NCBI GenBank assembly: GCA_948099385.1
Contig: CANUEZ040000206.1
Coordinates: 1,054,001-1,118,000 of the forward strand
Length of the DNA stretch: 64,000 nt
Direction of reading: 5' to 3'
DNA from: Fasciola hepatica
Lineage: Eukaryota; Platyhelminthes; Trematoda; Plagiorchiida; Fasciolidae
Shown here: piece by piece, positions 62,641 through 64,000 of the stretch
Layout of the letters: each line of letters opens with the position of its first letter
How positions within the stretch are numbered: position 1 is the first letter of the stretch
Notes under the pieces: generated by a model
The model's input: the letters and a program-made list of their open reading frames with translations, nothing else
What the model was told of the DNA's origin: nothing
Databases searched by the model: none
Position numbers and translations under genes: made by a program

Positions 62641-63810
62641 AAATTCAGTGTTCTCAAAGCTGCTGGACCCGACGATGTTCGGATACCTATCTAACTGATC
62701 CGATCAACAGGAACCAACATGCCTGGCATGAGAGAAATGATCTTCAAGTTTAATGAGCAATCAATACACCAGCCTTCACGGCGCGTGTATCGATCGGAAA
62801 TGCACTTTGAGGAGCAGTTTACTGGCTTTCAGCGATAGCGTCCCAAGTCAGTAGGTCGTTCGAATCAGTTCACGCCCCACGGACAGTCCACACTAACACA
62901 CTGACGGAAGTAGTTATTCGTTCGCTCCAACTGACAAACTACAGTGCTATCCGAAGACCGTGGCATGCTGTTCTACAAAGGGCCTCGCAGCCACTTTACG
63001 GAGATTAAGCTCCAGGAATGGGCCCCAATAAGGTTTAATTGTGCGTCCGTCATCCTTTTCTGCAAGAGAAGTGCTAGAAATGTCGGCTGTTCCAGTCAAG
63101 GGACGAGTCTGATCTCGGTCGCGTCAAAGCTGTTGGCGTCAATAATCCCTCAAGCTCTATATCATCAGGCTTCCGGCAGAGTACAAGCACATGGTTCATC
63201 GTCAACTCACTTTCCTGTTGGAAGCGGCGTGCGTCAGGGTTGTCCACTCTCACCCTTCCAGTACAATTTGATGATTTACAACATCGTAAGAGGGGAGTCA
63301 GGAAATCAGACGATCGAAGGTGTTGATTTTCTTTACGGTGGGTTTTTAGACTAAGCCTATGCCACTGACATCGCTTTGATTTGCAATCATGCTACTAAGG
63401 CACAGTACATTCTAGACAACCTTGAGATGACTGTATGTGCTAGTCACTTCACAAGTCTAAAGTGCTTCCACAGCACTTGCATGTGCCCATCGCCACTTTG
63501 ACACTCGGTACCATCGATAAATTCGTAGAAACGTCTCTCTACTAGGTACGCGCTATAACTGCAGACTGGAGGGTTGGAGGCGATGTGAACAACGTAATAG
63601 CAAAAGGCTCAAACGGCTCACTGCCATTTGCGTTATCTCAGGAGACCTTGTACCATCCACCTTCGATTGAGAGGTAGGGTGAACTAGGTGCTGTAGGTAC
63701 TGTACTCCCAGACCCTTGTAGGACCTGGTCTGTACGAGAAGCTGATGTCGTCAGTTGTCCAAGTTTGATCACACATATCCGAGGATAATCTCGCGCGTTT
63801 GGTGGCAACA
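62641..63810 (+). pseudogene. RTE-clade retrotransposon, reverse transcriptase domain (degenerate, internally deleted)
   Basis: The pieces appear in the order of an RTE reverse transcriptase, mostly in the same frame as the endonuclease start. They are KAAGPDDVRIPI near 62,656, GTSLISVASKLLASII near 63,101, SGRVQAHGSSSTHF and VRQGCPLSPFQYNLMIYNIV to about 63,290, then a TAA at 63,352-63,354 followed by AYATDIALI. Further on are QKAQTAHCHLRYL from 63,601 with two stops after RGRVN, and, in another frame, WSVREAD from 63,726. The catalytic YADD box is YATD. The segment between LLASII and the SGRV region is far too short, so the stretch that should carry the first catalytic aspartate is missing. 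At least four stops or frameshifts are present. The 3' end is ill-defined. Confidence 0.78.
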
Positions 63811-64000
63811 GCGAAAAAGCGATTTCAATGTTCAAGCGCGCGTCTATGGAATCGAGCATGCCGCGTGCCCAGTTAGCACAGCAGTATGACTCCACCGGGT
63901 TCGTCGGTTAAGGCACGTGCTAAGTATGCTACTTCATTGAATTCCCCATGCTAATGCTTCAGCCAAGCCTTCGGTTGACTAGAAACGAGAAGGCAGAAGT
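63811..64000. other. No recognisable feature
   Basis: This probably holds the decayed 3' end of the RTE-like element and flanking DNA. I see no poly-A, short 3' terminal repeat or target-site duplication that would fix the end. The element may extend past the window. Confidence 0.4.

Noticed and set aside
63638..63895. Minus-strand 85-codon open frame
   Set aside because: It lies opposite the plus-strand reverse transcriptase tail (QKAQTAHCHLRYL onward, WSVREAD) and is its shadow.

Overview
The window looks like the edge of a eukaryotic heterochromatic satellite block, probably from a trematode flatworm. No gene that looks functional is visible. The lineage call rests only on the wreckage at the right end. 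There, broken pieces of an RTE-clade non-LTR retrotransposon resemble, from memory, the SR2-type elements of schistosomes. Beside them is a fragment that looks like the GIY-YIG endonuclease tail of a Penelope-like element. No database search was possible, so the lineage is an inference of moderate strength.

Layout. Positions 1 to about 55,328 are one uninterrupted, head-to-tail array of a monomer of 317-321 bp, mostly 320 or 317. There are about 173 monomers, all in the same orientation, and no other element is inserted. The array is not uniform. It contains local higher-order duplications of 2, 3, 4, 5, 6 and 7 monomers, recognisable from shared rare variants. It also contains subfamilies defined by linked changes: a length class, a two-base substitution patch, and a replaced stretch of about 20 bp found only between about 37 and 53 kb. 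Variation is concentrated in part of the monomer, while a long segment elsewhere is nearly invariant. The monomers nearest the right edge are the most decayed, and the array stops in mid-monomer at about 55,328.

From 55,329 to 64,000 the DNA is non-satellite. A short AT microsatellite is followed by a pair of inverted arms of about 1.5 kb (about 55,657-57,165 and 60,195-61,702) that are nearly identical and separated by about 3.0 kb. Each arm carries the start of an RTE-like open reading frame and presumed upstream leader. The right arm runs on into a decayed but nearly full-length RTE element with endonuclease and reverse transcriptase parts. The left arm runs on into the Penelope-like remnant. 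Each arm is therefore intact on one side and cut on the other, which looks like a fairly recent inverted duplication.

Nothing in the window forms a working pathway. The retroelement has stops, frameshifts, altered catalytic positions and an internal deletion in the reverse transcriptase. The small open frames in every satellite monomer are by-products of the repeated DNA.
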